Shown: piece after piece, positions 28,134-38,290 of the stretch
How positions within the stretch are numbered: the first letter of the stretch is position 1
Layout of the letters: every line of letters starts with the position of its first letter
Source of the DNA: Callaeas wilsoni
Lineage: Eukaryota; Chordata; Aves; Passeriformes; Callaeidae
Assembly: GCA_013398955.1 (NCBI GenBank)
Contig: VWPU01014917.1
Span: forward strand, 1-64,000
Direction of reading: 5' to 3'
DNA length: 64,000 nt
The notes under the pieces: generated by a model
Database searches by the model: none
Seen by the model: only the letters and a program-made list of their open reading frames with translations
What the model was told of the DNA's origin: nothing
Made by a program: the position numbers and the translations under genes

Positions 28134-28700
28134 ATCATAGATTAGTTTGGGTTAGAAAGGATCTTAAAGATGATCTAGTTCCAACCCCTTGCCATAGGCA
28201 GCAAGGCCTCCCACTAGATTAGGTTGCTTAAGGCCATCCAACCTGGCCTTGAACATTTTGATGGATGGCACATCTACAGCTTCTCTGGGAAACCTGTTAG
28301 AGTGCCTTACTACTCTGAGTAAAGAATTTCTTCCTAATATCTTTTATCTTTTAATTTAAATCTTTCCTCACATTTAAAACTCTTCCCCCTTGTCCAGTCA
28401 CTATCTACTCATAAAAAAAGCTGCTCTCCTTTTTATTTTTAAGCACTCTTTAAGTACTGGGAGGCTTTAGTGAGGTCTCCCTGAAGCCCTCTCTTCTCCA
28501 GGATGAACAACTCCGGCTGTCTCAACCTGTCTTCAGAGCTGCTCCAGCCCTCTGACCATCTTCATGGCCTTCCTCTGGAACCCTCCGATAGCTCCACATC
28601 TTTCTTAGGCTGAGTACCACAGAACTAGATGCAGTACTCCAGCTGGGGTCTCAGGCACAGGTGGAGAATCACCTCACTCGATCTACTGGCCACACCATTT
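28134..28700 (-). mobile_element. CR1 fragment, 3' end
   Basis: A reverse-oriented CR1 with its 3' end on the left (ATCATAGATTAG, a decayed tail). Read on the minus strand it runs from the ORF2 C-terminus (GVASRSSEVILHL followed by RPQLEYCI; the usual LYSALV segment is partly missing) through the LFSLEK-like and LDIRK-like regions to the tail. It is diverged, with stops and small deletions, and is an old insertion. It lies within the FHOD3 intron, opposite to the gene. Confidence 0.9.
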
Positions 28701-30275
28701 AGAGAGATTTGTTCAACATACGTTCTTCTGAGTGGATTCTCAGGGCAGGGAGTTGGAGGTGAGAAAAGAGCACTTCTCGTGATTGTTTGTTGAAAAAATA
28801 CAGCTTTATGGTCTTTGAATAAACAAGGAAGAGGAGAATGGCTTGTGGGTCTGCTGTGCCTTTTTGAAAAGACAGGAGGGTGCATCTGCCATTTCCCCAC
28901 CTTAACCTCTGCCAACCTACTGCTGCCATGGGACAGATATATTAAACCCAAGGAACATCCACTTTGGATGTACACTGATGTATCAAAGCCTTCTGGAGGA
29001 AGAGAAAACAGATTTGTGGGAGTTTCTTTTGGTGCAGTAAAATACATGTTGACTTTGCATTGAGTTATGTGCCCAGTGGGCTTCTTGAGTGAGGAGACTG
29101 GTGTGTGCATGGACCCTCACAAGGGTGCATGAGGAGGAGCACACGGCAGTCCTCAGTCTGTGCATGGACAACAGGAACTGCTCTGTTCTTCTCTCCTCAC
29201 ACCCCTCATTTTGGTTTCATGGTATTTCTCTTGGATTGTAGGAAGCTAAAGGCAGTAGATGAAAACAATGATTGAATGCACATTTATTTTTTAAAATTTA
29301 TTTACTTTTATTTCTGTTACTTCAACTAGTTTCTGAAAGTGGCAGCAGTCATTTATTGGCATCAGCTAACTGGCCATCATCACCTTTTCTTGCTGCTCTT
29401 CTTTTTTCCCCTGCTGTTCTTTGCTCCTTTTGGTGATGTACTTCAGCTGTTTAATTCAAAGAAAATATGAGCTTTCCTGTTGCATGGCAATACGGACTTC
29501 TTTATAAAGAAAAATGGATGTTACCTCTTTCTGTGGGTCCGTGCTTGAAACGAGAAAAAAAATCATCACTGGTGTACTACTGTCGATCTATTTTGCGTGT
29601 TCTTAGGCTTGATAGTCTTGTATTATGAATTAGTTTGGCCCCATAGGTTAAGAGACTAGCCACTACTAGCCGGATATGCTTACCTGAGACAGAAGATGAC
29701 AAACTGAGCTTCTGCCCTATGTTCTTGATTTACTGGTAGCCTATAAGGAACACTTGCATGAGTGGGTGGCTTAGCTTTCTCCAACCTGCTTATGTTCACT
29801 TTGCAGATGGGTGTGTTGCTGCTGAGGGCTCTCCGTGTGCTGGTGAGATGGGGGTGACCCTTGAAGCAGGGCCCAGATCAAGCTCTGCAGCTCTGACCTT
29901 GTTATGCTTGTTCCTGGTTATAATTGAAGCCAGGACACCCTTATCCTTTTGTGTGGTACAGTTTCACTCTGTAATGGGGAAAATGGCAAAAGATGAAGGA
30001 GTAGCAAGCTCTGCTTTTAAATATTCTCGTGTTTTAACTTTTTAATCAAATATTTGTTTGCTTTTGCATAATGAATTGTGCTCAACTTCTCTAAGTGAAA
30101 CTTTAACCAATGTAGTATAAATATATAACAGTCTAAATATTGTTTGTAATCTTATGATCTTTTTATGTACTTCCTCTTCAGCTGTTTTGGATGTGTCTGT
30201 CAAATTCAGGCAATTGTTACTTTTTTTTTTAAACTGCAGGGAAAAATATCTAAAGTGTATGCATAATATATACCC

Positions 30276-30303
<28 letters not shown>
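30276..30303. repeat. (AT)14 microsatellite
   Basis: 28 bases of perfect AT dinucleotide repeat. Likely length-polymorphic. Confidence 0.95.
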
Positions 30304-30306
<3 letters not shown>

Positions 30307-33300
30307 GAACTGTTTGGATGGTGATGTTATTTAGGTTTGTGTGCATGGTGCTTTCTTGGTTTTTTATTTGTGCCAGTTTTGGTTGGAGTATAGTACTGTA
30401 GTGTGGATCAGTTACCACTGTGCGGACACCAGCTACGATCTGAAAAAGTTCAAACATCTCTCTGTTTTTCTTCCAGAACTTTTATTACAGAAAGAGTGGT
30501 TTAACTTAGTAGCTCTACTTGCATTTCAGGCTGTTGTACATAAGCATCTGGTTGTCTCACTGTTTCTATGTTTCTGGTCAATCTGGTCAGTGGAAAATCA
30601 GTGAGTAGCTAGTGAGGTCAGTGCTGCTTCAGAAGCCTTTTCCAGGTTCTCATCTTGTCCAAAAAGACAGCTATAAATTAGTGAATCAGCACCTAAGCAA
30701 CTCCTACTTATTGATACTGATCTTGTCATGACAGAGTACAGATCTTAACATTTCAGTATGAAACTGAAGATGATAATTAGCACATCAGTTACATTTTTAA
30801 TGAGGAAGACCTGCATAAAGACAGTCTTAATCTCTTTGCTTCCTTCCTGTAAACCCAGTGGATCGGTCTGACTATCCACAGCTGATAGTCAGGTGATTCT
30901 GACTAAAGCACTTGTTTTGCTGACTGTTACATGTGTTTTTGTTTCTTCACTTTTGTGAATGAGACTGCTCCTAGGTAGTCCCACTCTTTGTAGAGACAAG
31001 AGATTTCAAAAATTTCCATAGGGATTCAAAAATATACCATGGATGTTTTCCAAAGAAGCTGTTCATCTGTGAAGATGAGAATGTAATTGAAATGAACACA
31101 GGTTTTTTTATAGCTTTATGGTACCATTTAATGCTTATGCTAAAATCAAAAAACTTGGGATCTTTCAGAAAACTGATGATAGAGTAACCCTGTGTTTGAC
31201 TCAGAGAAGTAGCATTACTTTTGTCCCATTTGATGGTGCGTCTTTCTGCTTATGGTTCCACGATACCTGTAGTATTCTTTTAATGTGATTATAGGAAAGT
31301 GTGGAAAATTGCTGCAAAGCCTACAGGATGAGTTCCGTTTAAATGGCTTGTATTGACCTTTTAGCTCTTCTTAGCAATACAGTAAAGTGTGATGCAAAAA
31401 ATGTTAAACAGTTTGAAGGGACAGGGTAGAGATTTTTAGAACAAACAGTTTTGTAAGATTTTGAAAACATCTTGGATAACCTCACCTTCAGTAGTATAAA
31501 TGAATTATGCAGTTTAATAACAGCAAAACACAGATCAGAATTTTGGGGCTAGTAAGGAATACTGAACAGTTAAAGAAAATTATGAAGAAAAAGGTTAAAT
31601 AAATAAAATAATTTCTAAAAAGCTGGATGGAAGTCTCATTCATGATGATGTAAAACAGCTCAGTTAAATGTTCTTTGAACAATTGTTTTTATGAATTCTG
31701 CCTTTTGATTTTCCTAAGAGAAGATAGTTTTTAATAAGGATTTCAATGTGAATTATGATCAATGGGAGAAGCATGTAATGAATGAACTAAATGGGGCTAT
31801 TTGTGACAGTCTCCAGAGACAGGAGAAGTGATGTGTAGCAGATAAACATGGGATTAACACTGAGTAGAGGGGAGGGACCAACATCCTGAATTGTTACTAA
31901 TAAGCACTAATGAGAGAACATCAGCCGTCCTTTGTGTTGAAAAATGCAAGCAATTTACTAATTAAAAATAATTCATGAAGTGGCTTTTCTTTTTGTATTC
32001 TGGCTGTAATGTATGTGTGCAAGTAAAGCTGGAGGCAGAGTAGCAAAGTGATCCTATATAAGGAAGATTTTAAGAGTTTATTGGCTTAATACTTACCTTA
32101 ACTTTTAAAGTGTTGTTTTGATCACTTCCATCTTTGTGTGTACACATAAAAGACAAGAAAAAAACCCCAACTTTTTGGCAAGACGCACCATTAAGTAATG
32201 GAAATAAAAAATATTGCCATTTCTCCCATTATCATAACTCCTATTAACAAATACAGCATGTGATGTACAGTGCCTTAAAGCCTGAATGAATACCATGTTG
32301 AGCTGAAACTATGAAAATGAGATGAACATAGGTACAATGTACTATTGTTATTTATTTTGTCCATGAAGGACTTCCTGTTCCCATAGTGCTTTTTGTACAC
32401 TAAAGTCACAAGATATTAGTAAAGCACAACTTCTTTTCCCTAATTATGCAGTATAAATGGAAATTGCGGGCAAATCTCCTAATCTCCATAGAGACAGCAC
32501 AACATTTATCTAATTAGTAGTTTGCCTTTTGGCATTACTTTGAATAAATTAGCATTTCATTACATACCCTGAACTACTTTGAAAAAGTTTCCCATAGTAG
32601 TATTTAGTCTTTCTTCTCTGAAGAGTGTATTTTGAATTAGTATTGGTTAATAATATCCTTTGTAACTGGAAAGAGACAGAGTAGCAATAGTGTCGTATTT
32701 TTAATATCAGAGGGTTGCGCTTGCAAGTTCTTTGCTTTCTTTAATCCCCAGGAATCAGAGTAAAATCTTATGTCACCTTATTTAATGACTTACTCCTTCA
32801 CTTGGGAAAAATCCAAAAGAGAAAAGCAAAAACCCGGAACAAGTTTGAAATACAACTTGACCCTCTCTCTCTACCCTTTCTCCAGAGGCTAACTTTTTTT
32901 TCAAATTGCAAACAGTGCAAAGCATAGTGGTGTGGACTAATCCAAAAGTCACACTCTATCACTAGTTACAAATGAGCTTTTCTACATTATTTCCAATGCA
33001 GCTAATCCAGAATACACTATTTGTCTTCCTTTCTTGTATATAAATCAGTGGCAGGAAACTGGGTGACTAAGTTTAGGTATTGACTGCCAGATAAGATGAG
33101 TGGCTGCTTATTATGCTTTTCCTAAGCTAGTACTGGGGATCAAAACTTTGATGGGAAATTAAAACAAGTAATTCATCAAGGATAGATTTTAATTGATTTT
33201 CTTTTAAGTATTAAAAAGAGCAGAAAGAAAAGTCCACAGAAGTGATAAAGGGTGGTAATTTCCTTTCCTTGAGTCACTGGCTGTTCTAGACCCCTGCTTA

Positions 33301-33956
33301 CCCCTTCAGAGAGTCATTGGCTGCCACCTGTAGCAAAAGATTGGCATGAAGTATGGTGTTAAATATTTGACTCTTCTCAAAGTGGCCTTTGCAGCAGGGA
33401 TGTATGGTTATACCACCATTGCCATGGTTGCCTTTTGGTAGATGGAGGCATGCAAAGAACCTGTCAGTTTGTTTTTGCTAAATCCAGAGGAATGAAACAT
33501 CTTCATTTTGGGTTCCTTGAGCATGACACTGGGCTTGCTGGCAGGATACAGAGTACATGTATCTCAAAGGGGGAAAGGATCTTTGCACAGGAGTTAGCAG
33601 GTCTCACTCACTGAGAGATCTTTAAACAAGATTTGAAGGGGTGAGGGGATAAAGTCACTATCACTGAAGACAGACCTGGAGGCAGCATGCCACTGAGAGA
33701 CAGTGTGCTAGTGAGGTCCCTTGGTCTGCTGTGTCGTTAGTGGTAGGGGCTGGAGACCCATGCAGCAGCAAGGGTTATTGATATGCTAGAAATGACAGAA
33801 GCACCTGGGAATGCTCATGCAGGAATTGGAGCTTCTTCCCCCAAAAAGGCAGTGGGATTGATCACCCAAATGAAGTGCATCTGCACATATGCATGCAGCA
33901 TGAGCAACAAACGGGAGGAACTGGATCCCATTGTGCAGCAGGAAAACTATGACACA

Positions 33957-34014
33957 GTGGGTTGCAAGTAGGTGATGTTTAAGGTCCCTTCCCAAACCAT
34001 TCCGTGATTCTATG
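33957..34014 (+). mobile_element. CR1 3' terminus, very short copy
   Basis: Only the last 58 bases or so of a CR1 are present: GGTGATGTTTAAGGTCCC, then CCAAACCATTCCGTGATTCT and ATG. The 3' tail butts directly against a second CR1 starting at 34015. A copy this short fits severe 5' truncation. The left edge is approximate. Confidence 0.75.
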
Positions 34015-34268
34015 ACAAGAGGAAATGGCCTCAAATTGCACCTGCAGAGGTTTAGATTGGATATTAGGAAAAATTTCTTCCCTGAAAGGGTGGCCAGATG
34101 TTGGAACAGGCTCTCCAGGGAAGTGGTGGAGTTGCCATCCTTACGGTGTTCAAAAGGCATATGGATGTAGCATGGAGGAACATGCTTTAGTGGTTAGCGT
34201 GGTGGTGCTGGGTTAACAGTGACATTTGATGATCATAGCGGTCTTTTCCAACCTTAATGACTCTCAGT
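34015..34268 (+). mobile_element. CR1 3' end, second copy abutting the first
   Basis: This starts at ACAAGAGGAAATGGCCTCAA, a point inside the CR1 3' region, and continues through TTTAGATTGGATATTAGGAA and GGAACAGGCT to the terminal AGCGGTCTTTTCCAACCTTA and a decayed tail. It belongs to a different CR1 subfamily from the 58-base piece before it, because it carries the GGTCTTTTCC-type end seen in the copy at 16613. The two therefore look like separate insertions. Confidence 0.9.
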
Positions 34269-35578
34269 TCTGTTTGGCTGCCAGGCTAGATTTTGTATCT
34301 AGTAGCACAACACATCTGGAGGTTAGGATATGTGTGAGCTTGGAAGCAGTTACAAAAGGACTCCCAGTGCAGTGCTGCACATGAAGGTCCCAGCAGCGTG
34401 TTCAGCTGGACTCACCGATGTCCATTGTTTTTCTTCTGGGCTGGATTCTCTGAGCAGGTGGTCACTTACCTCCCTAGTGGTGAGGCAGGACAACCCTGTA
34501 CATTCACTTGCCCCTTAGTAAATGTTCTCTTGTTCCCTTGCCATGGGAAGGCTTTTTTCCTCATTATTTGTTATTTGACACTGAGTTATGTCATGGTGAG
34601 AGAGGAGCTCGTGTTCCTTTCTAGCTCTTGTCCCAGCTTCTTTAGTTTTCTGTCTCGATCCAGTAATTATTTTGTATTCCTGGTCAATGAGTTAGCCAGA
34701 GTTTTGGGATGATTCTTCCTAGATCTTCTCTTGTGATGAGCACTCTGCAAATAAGACCCCAGAAAATTTCTTTTCTAACTTTGGTCAAATGTGGCTCTTT
34801 TTAACAACAGCTGGAAAAATTAATGGAAAACTTGAAGATGAGGGAAGACAGAAAAGAAATAGACAGTTTATTAATTTCTTCCTCTCTCCCTCCCTCCTTC
34901 TTAAGCATCATTGTGGGCAGGTTTCTGCTTTCAGGTCTGGTCCTTGATTACCTCAGTACCTTCGTAGGAAGCTGGCACAGGTTTCCAGCCCTCCCTCACC
35001 CAGTGCATAGGAATGTTGTTCCTGCACCCTCTGAGGCTGGTTAGTGCCTGGCCCTAAAAGCAAAATGCCAGAAAAGTTTGTGACTTGGTTGGCTGTCCTC
35101 ATCCTCACTGCAGGACCCCAGTGGCTTGGCTGCCACATTTTGCACTGTCCCTTGGCTATATCTGTCCTCATAGGGGCCATTCAGCAGCTCACAAAACAGC
35201 TCTTTCTTCCTTCTATCTTCATCCAGAGGCTCAGAAACTCTACTTACAGCTGTACTGTAAGAACAGAGAACAGTCATTTATATCCTAGAAACACATTGAA
35301 ATTAACTTCTCTTTCTGTATTACATTTTAAAGGCACTGTGCTAAAGCCCTCTAATCTTCTGCTCTGTGTTCAAATAAATTTCTCTGTGTTTGTTAGTTGT
35401 CTTGATATTGTTGTGAGCAAGCGTGGTCTAGGGAACATGGGTTTGAGATTGCATAAATTGCCAAAAAGTACCCATTTTTCTTACCTGTTCCCAACATACA
35501 ATTTGTTTTGGGGAGATCTTATCTGGCAACCTGGAAAATGGGAAGACAATGTTAGAGGTATGTTAGAGAGAAAGACTG

Positions 35579-35611
35579 CTCTAATCTAATGGTCTGAATT
35601 TTGTTCTACAG
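35579..35611 (+). promoter_or_regulatory. FHOD3: 3' splice region of the exon at 35612, with tandem branch-point motifs
   Basis: CTAATCTAAT at 35581-35590 gives two overlapping matches to the vertebrate branch-point pattern yUnAy, with candidate branch adenines at 35584 and 35589, 28 and 23 nt from the exon. A short T-rich tract and TTCTACAG follow. The spacing is normal. Which adenine is used cannot be told from sequence. Confidence 0.6.
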
Positions 35612-35718
35612 CTTGATGACTGCACCCTGCAATTGTCTCATAATGGTACCTATCTGGATCTAGAATCCACCCTAGCAGAGCAAAGAGATGAATTAGAAGG
35701 CTTCCAGGAGGATGCTGG
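35612..35718 (+). CDS. FHOD3: FHOD3 coding exon (probably exon 2), GTPase-binding domain
   Basis: This internal coding exon is 107 nt long and runs from a TTCTACAG acceptor to a GG|GTAAGT donor. Read in frame 0 from its first base it has no stop and encodes 35 residues beginning LDDCTLQLSHNGTYLDLEST and ending in GFQEDAG, followed by GG of a split Gly codon. I recognise this as the N-terminal region of the FHOD formins. Its wording is that of FHOD3; FHOD1 reads LEDCALQ at the same place. FHOD3 is a sarcomeric and cytoskeletal formin that assembles actin filaments in heart and muscle. This segment (about residues 56-90 by memory of the human numbering) lies in the ubiquitin-fold GTPase-binding domain ahead of FH3. 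Two CTAAT branch-point-like motifs sit 28 and 23 nt upstream. It joins in phase to the exon at 53171. The exon number is inferred from family knowledge. Confidence 0.92.
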
Positions 35719-36550
35719 GTAAGTAAAGTTTTACTACATTTTTATAAATAAGCATGTGGTTAACTTCATATGTTCAGGTCAGCATAGGAACAGAAAAGAT
35801 AAAAATCTTTCCTTTGTATGCCCATATGTTTGCCCCTTTGTATGATGAAGAATTTTATGACTTCTCTCTCCACGTTCACTCTTAAAGTTTCTGTAAAATA
35901 TGACATACTGTAAAGAAACCTATGAATATGAATATCTTTATTAGTCTAATAAGATTTTATAGTTCTTTGAAACTTGATAAATGAGGATGGTTTGTTTGGA
36001 GAACTCTGAGATCTTTCTTACGATATTAGTCATGTAGAGGATTGTACTGGGGTGGTGTTCCTGAAGTTATAAACTCAATTTATTTTGCCTTGATATTTAA
36101 GTCTTCCATTTATATTTTTGAAGAAAAGACCTGTATTGGTTTCTTCTTTTACTCTTGGAATTTATTAAGCCAGTCCAAGGGATGGAGGTGCATGCTGTTT
36201 TTGAATATTCTCGTCTCTTGCTTTCTTTTCTTATTTAGTTATTGCTGGCACACATGGGTTGCTATGACATAGCTTTCCATAACCATCTCTTATGAGAACT
36301 GAAAGTGAAAGCCAAAGTTAGTATCAGTGTGTGTTTGTGTAAATGCACATAGAAGATTTGCTTTATTTAAGAATTTTCCCTTTCCGGACCTTTCAGATGA
36401 TTGTCTTACTTAAGATGTAAAATGAACAGAAAGTCTAGATCTATTTTTGTCTTTCTGGTTAATATATTGCACTGGATAGTTGTGATTATTTTATGGGTGC
36501 ATTTTGGCATGAACTTCACATGTGAGAAATGTAGCTGTGCCAGAAGGAAA

Positions 36551-36770
36551 TTCATAGAATCATAGAACAGGCTGAGTTGGAAGAGATCCATCACGATCAT
36601 CGAGTCCAACTCCTGGCCATGCACAGGACACCCCAAGAGTCACACCATGTGCCTGAAAGCACTGTCCAAACACTTCCTGAACTCTGTCAGGTTGGTGTTG
36701 GGACCACTTCCCTGGGGAAGTTCCAGTGCCTGACCACCCTCTGGGTGAAAAACTTTTCCCTGATAATTAA
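36551..36770 (-). mobile_element. CR1 fragment, 3' end
   Basis: A reverse-oriented CR1 beginning on the left with the tail complement TTCATAGAATCATAGAA. It continues with GTCCAACTCCTGGCCATGCA, ACACCCCAAGAGTCACACC and the diagnostic TTCCAGTGCCTGACCACCCT. It is about 220 bp and strongly 5'-truncated. The tail is better preserved than in the other copies. It lies 0.8 kb downstream of the FHOD3 exon at 35612, opposite to the gene. Confidence 0.92.
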
Positions 36771-37557
36771 CTGAATTTTGAATTGGTCAGAGTTTGTTAA
36801 CAGTAGGAGATGTAGCCTTTTTGCTTATACTCCTTCTCCACTTCTTCTGATAGCTGTCTTGCCTTCGAAAAATATGCCTTACAAATTTAAACTGCGCCTC
36901 TGAAGATTATTTTATGTGGAGAAGAATTTTAAATAATATGTTCCAGATATTCACATCTGTGCATTTGTGTGTATGTCTTACTCACACATGCCAGTTTGGG
37001 GCATGTTTTGTAACCATTGCGAGATAAAAACTGTTCTATTAGAAACCAGTTAGAAGAGAGTTCTTTGATAGACAGAGTAGCCAATACAAGCTGAACTGAA
37101 CCTCCTTTCCTATGCAGTAGGATTGTTGAGTATAGAAGTTGATATAGTCTTCAGTTTTGTGTAGAGGTGATAAAAATCACTGCAAAGAACAGCAAGTTTC
37201 CTATTTCCAGCTAACTTTATAATGAGCTAAAAGCAAGTAATATAAAGGATTTTTTTAGTTTTGGTAGCAATATGTTTTGAATTTGTCACTTTGTTTTTCT
37301 TTCCATTTGTGTCTCTGTGATAATTCTGGTAATTTTAACTTCACTACTTTTAACACTGGACAGTAGCAATTTGGCACTGTCAAGCAATTTGGCAAGTGAG
37401 AGACCGCTTAGTGCTTTTCCTGCCACACTTTGCTCTTGAAATGGCAAGCTATGTTCACCTTGTTTTGTTTTTATGCTTCTTTTGGGCATATAAAATCAAT
37501 GATAAGAATTGTTCCTGAAGCATGATTCTAATTTTCTCTGTGATGGCTATCCTGGGG

Positions 37558-37580
37558 AAAAAAAAAGCAAAACAAAACAA

Positions 37581-37613
<33 letters not shown>

Positions 37614-37631
37614 AAACAACAAAACAAAAAA
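37558..37631. repeat. A-rich tract with A31 core
   Basis: A-rich sequence with interspersed C (CAAAACAAAACAAC type) around an uninterrupted A31 at 37582-37612. It could be an old poly-A tail, but the bases before it resemble no gene I know, and no target-site duplication is obvious. Confidence 0.9.
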
Positions 37632-37959
37632 CATGGACCTGCTGCTTGGAGTTTTGTCCTGATGAGGATTCAGATGGATTTCTGCATTTCATTTTTGTCC
37701 ATGTTTTGTGAGAGAAGAAAAGATAAACAAGAACAACCAGAGCTTTGGAAGTATGTGGGATAAGCTTCTCTGTAGGACTTAGCATTGTTACATCAGGGTA
37801 GATGCAACTTACATGATGTTATTCAGAAAAACAGAATATTCTAGACATAGGATAGCACATGAAGGCAGTAATGTCTTCCTCTATCCTGTCTTTCTGTCAT
37901 CTTAAAGTCCATTTTTGGGCCTTGCTGTTCTGAGACTGAAGCACTGAGCTGGAGCACGC

Positions 37960-38290
37960 CTGAGCTAGAGCTTCTGGCTGCAGATCTTGGGAACTTAGCA
38001 GCAGCTCGCTGTCTGGGAGGGACTGGCTGCAGAAACCATTTAGTCGCTCTCTTTTTCTGTCTGGGTCATTTCAAGGTCCTGCTCTTAATCTTCAAAGCTT
38101 TTAATTTTCTGAGATTAGGCTACCTCAGGACCTGCCTTTCTGCCATGCCAAAGCTGCTGCGCTCATCAGGGTCACTGAAGCTTGCTGAACTCTGAGTGAA
38201 GGCTTTAGTAGCTGGATATTCATGGCATTTTTAAAATTTTAGAACCTCAGCTGTGGAAACTGCTATTCCAAGTGACCAGAATGTCCTGTA
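37960..38290 (+). mobile_element. Ancient L2/Rex-like LINE remnant (ORF2 C-terminal region)
   Basis: Translation of 38067-38192 gives FKVLLLIFKAFN followed by LGYLRTCLSAMPKLLRSS. This has the pattern of the region after the reverse transcriptase in L2/Rex-type LINE proteins (FK.LLLTYKALNGLAP.YL...LRSS, from memory). Upstream in another frame, NLAAARCLGGT at about 37993 resembles the NAAARLLTGT block. Downstream in a third frame, PQLWKLL at 38245 resembles APRLWNSLP. The order of the three blocks is right and the frames are broken, as expected of a very old copy. No tail is seen. The family name is tentative, and chance similarity is possible but unlikely for three ordered matches. Confidence 0.55.

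Larger units (their letters stand above)
1..35611 (+). other. FHOD3: FHOD3 intron (probably intron 1), 3' part
   Basis: Non-coding sequence upstream of the first recognised exon. I found nothing resembling FHOD3 exon 1 (about 55 residues, expected to be GC-rich) or a CpG island, so the whole stretch is taken as intron. Recognisable content is five CR1 fragments, simple A/T runs, a 24-bp duplication, a palindrome at 6437-6480 and a MEF2 motif at 8008; these have their own entries. In 1-6436, 6481-15930, 17669-20059, 22554-28133, 28701-33956 and 34269-35611 I see otherwise only AT-rich unique sequence with T-runs and short chance open frames. No second gene on either strand is supported. On reading, T seems to exceed A on the + strand, as expected for a transcribed intron, but I did not count it. 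Confidence 0.8.

Noticed and set aside
35044..35589. 181-codon forward open frame ending just before the FHOD3 exon
   Set aside because: It stops 20 nt before the splice acceptor, crosses the branch-point region, and shows no known domain. A chance frame is more likely than an alternative exon.
1..35611. FHOD3 exon 1 or promoter within the upstream sequence
   Set aside because: No frame carries the expected N-terminus, and no CpG-rich block or start-site context was found.
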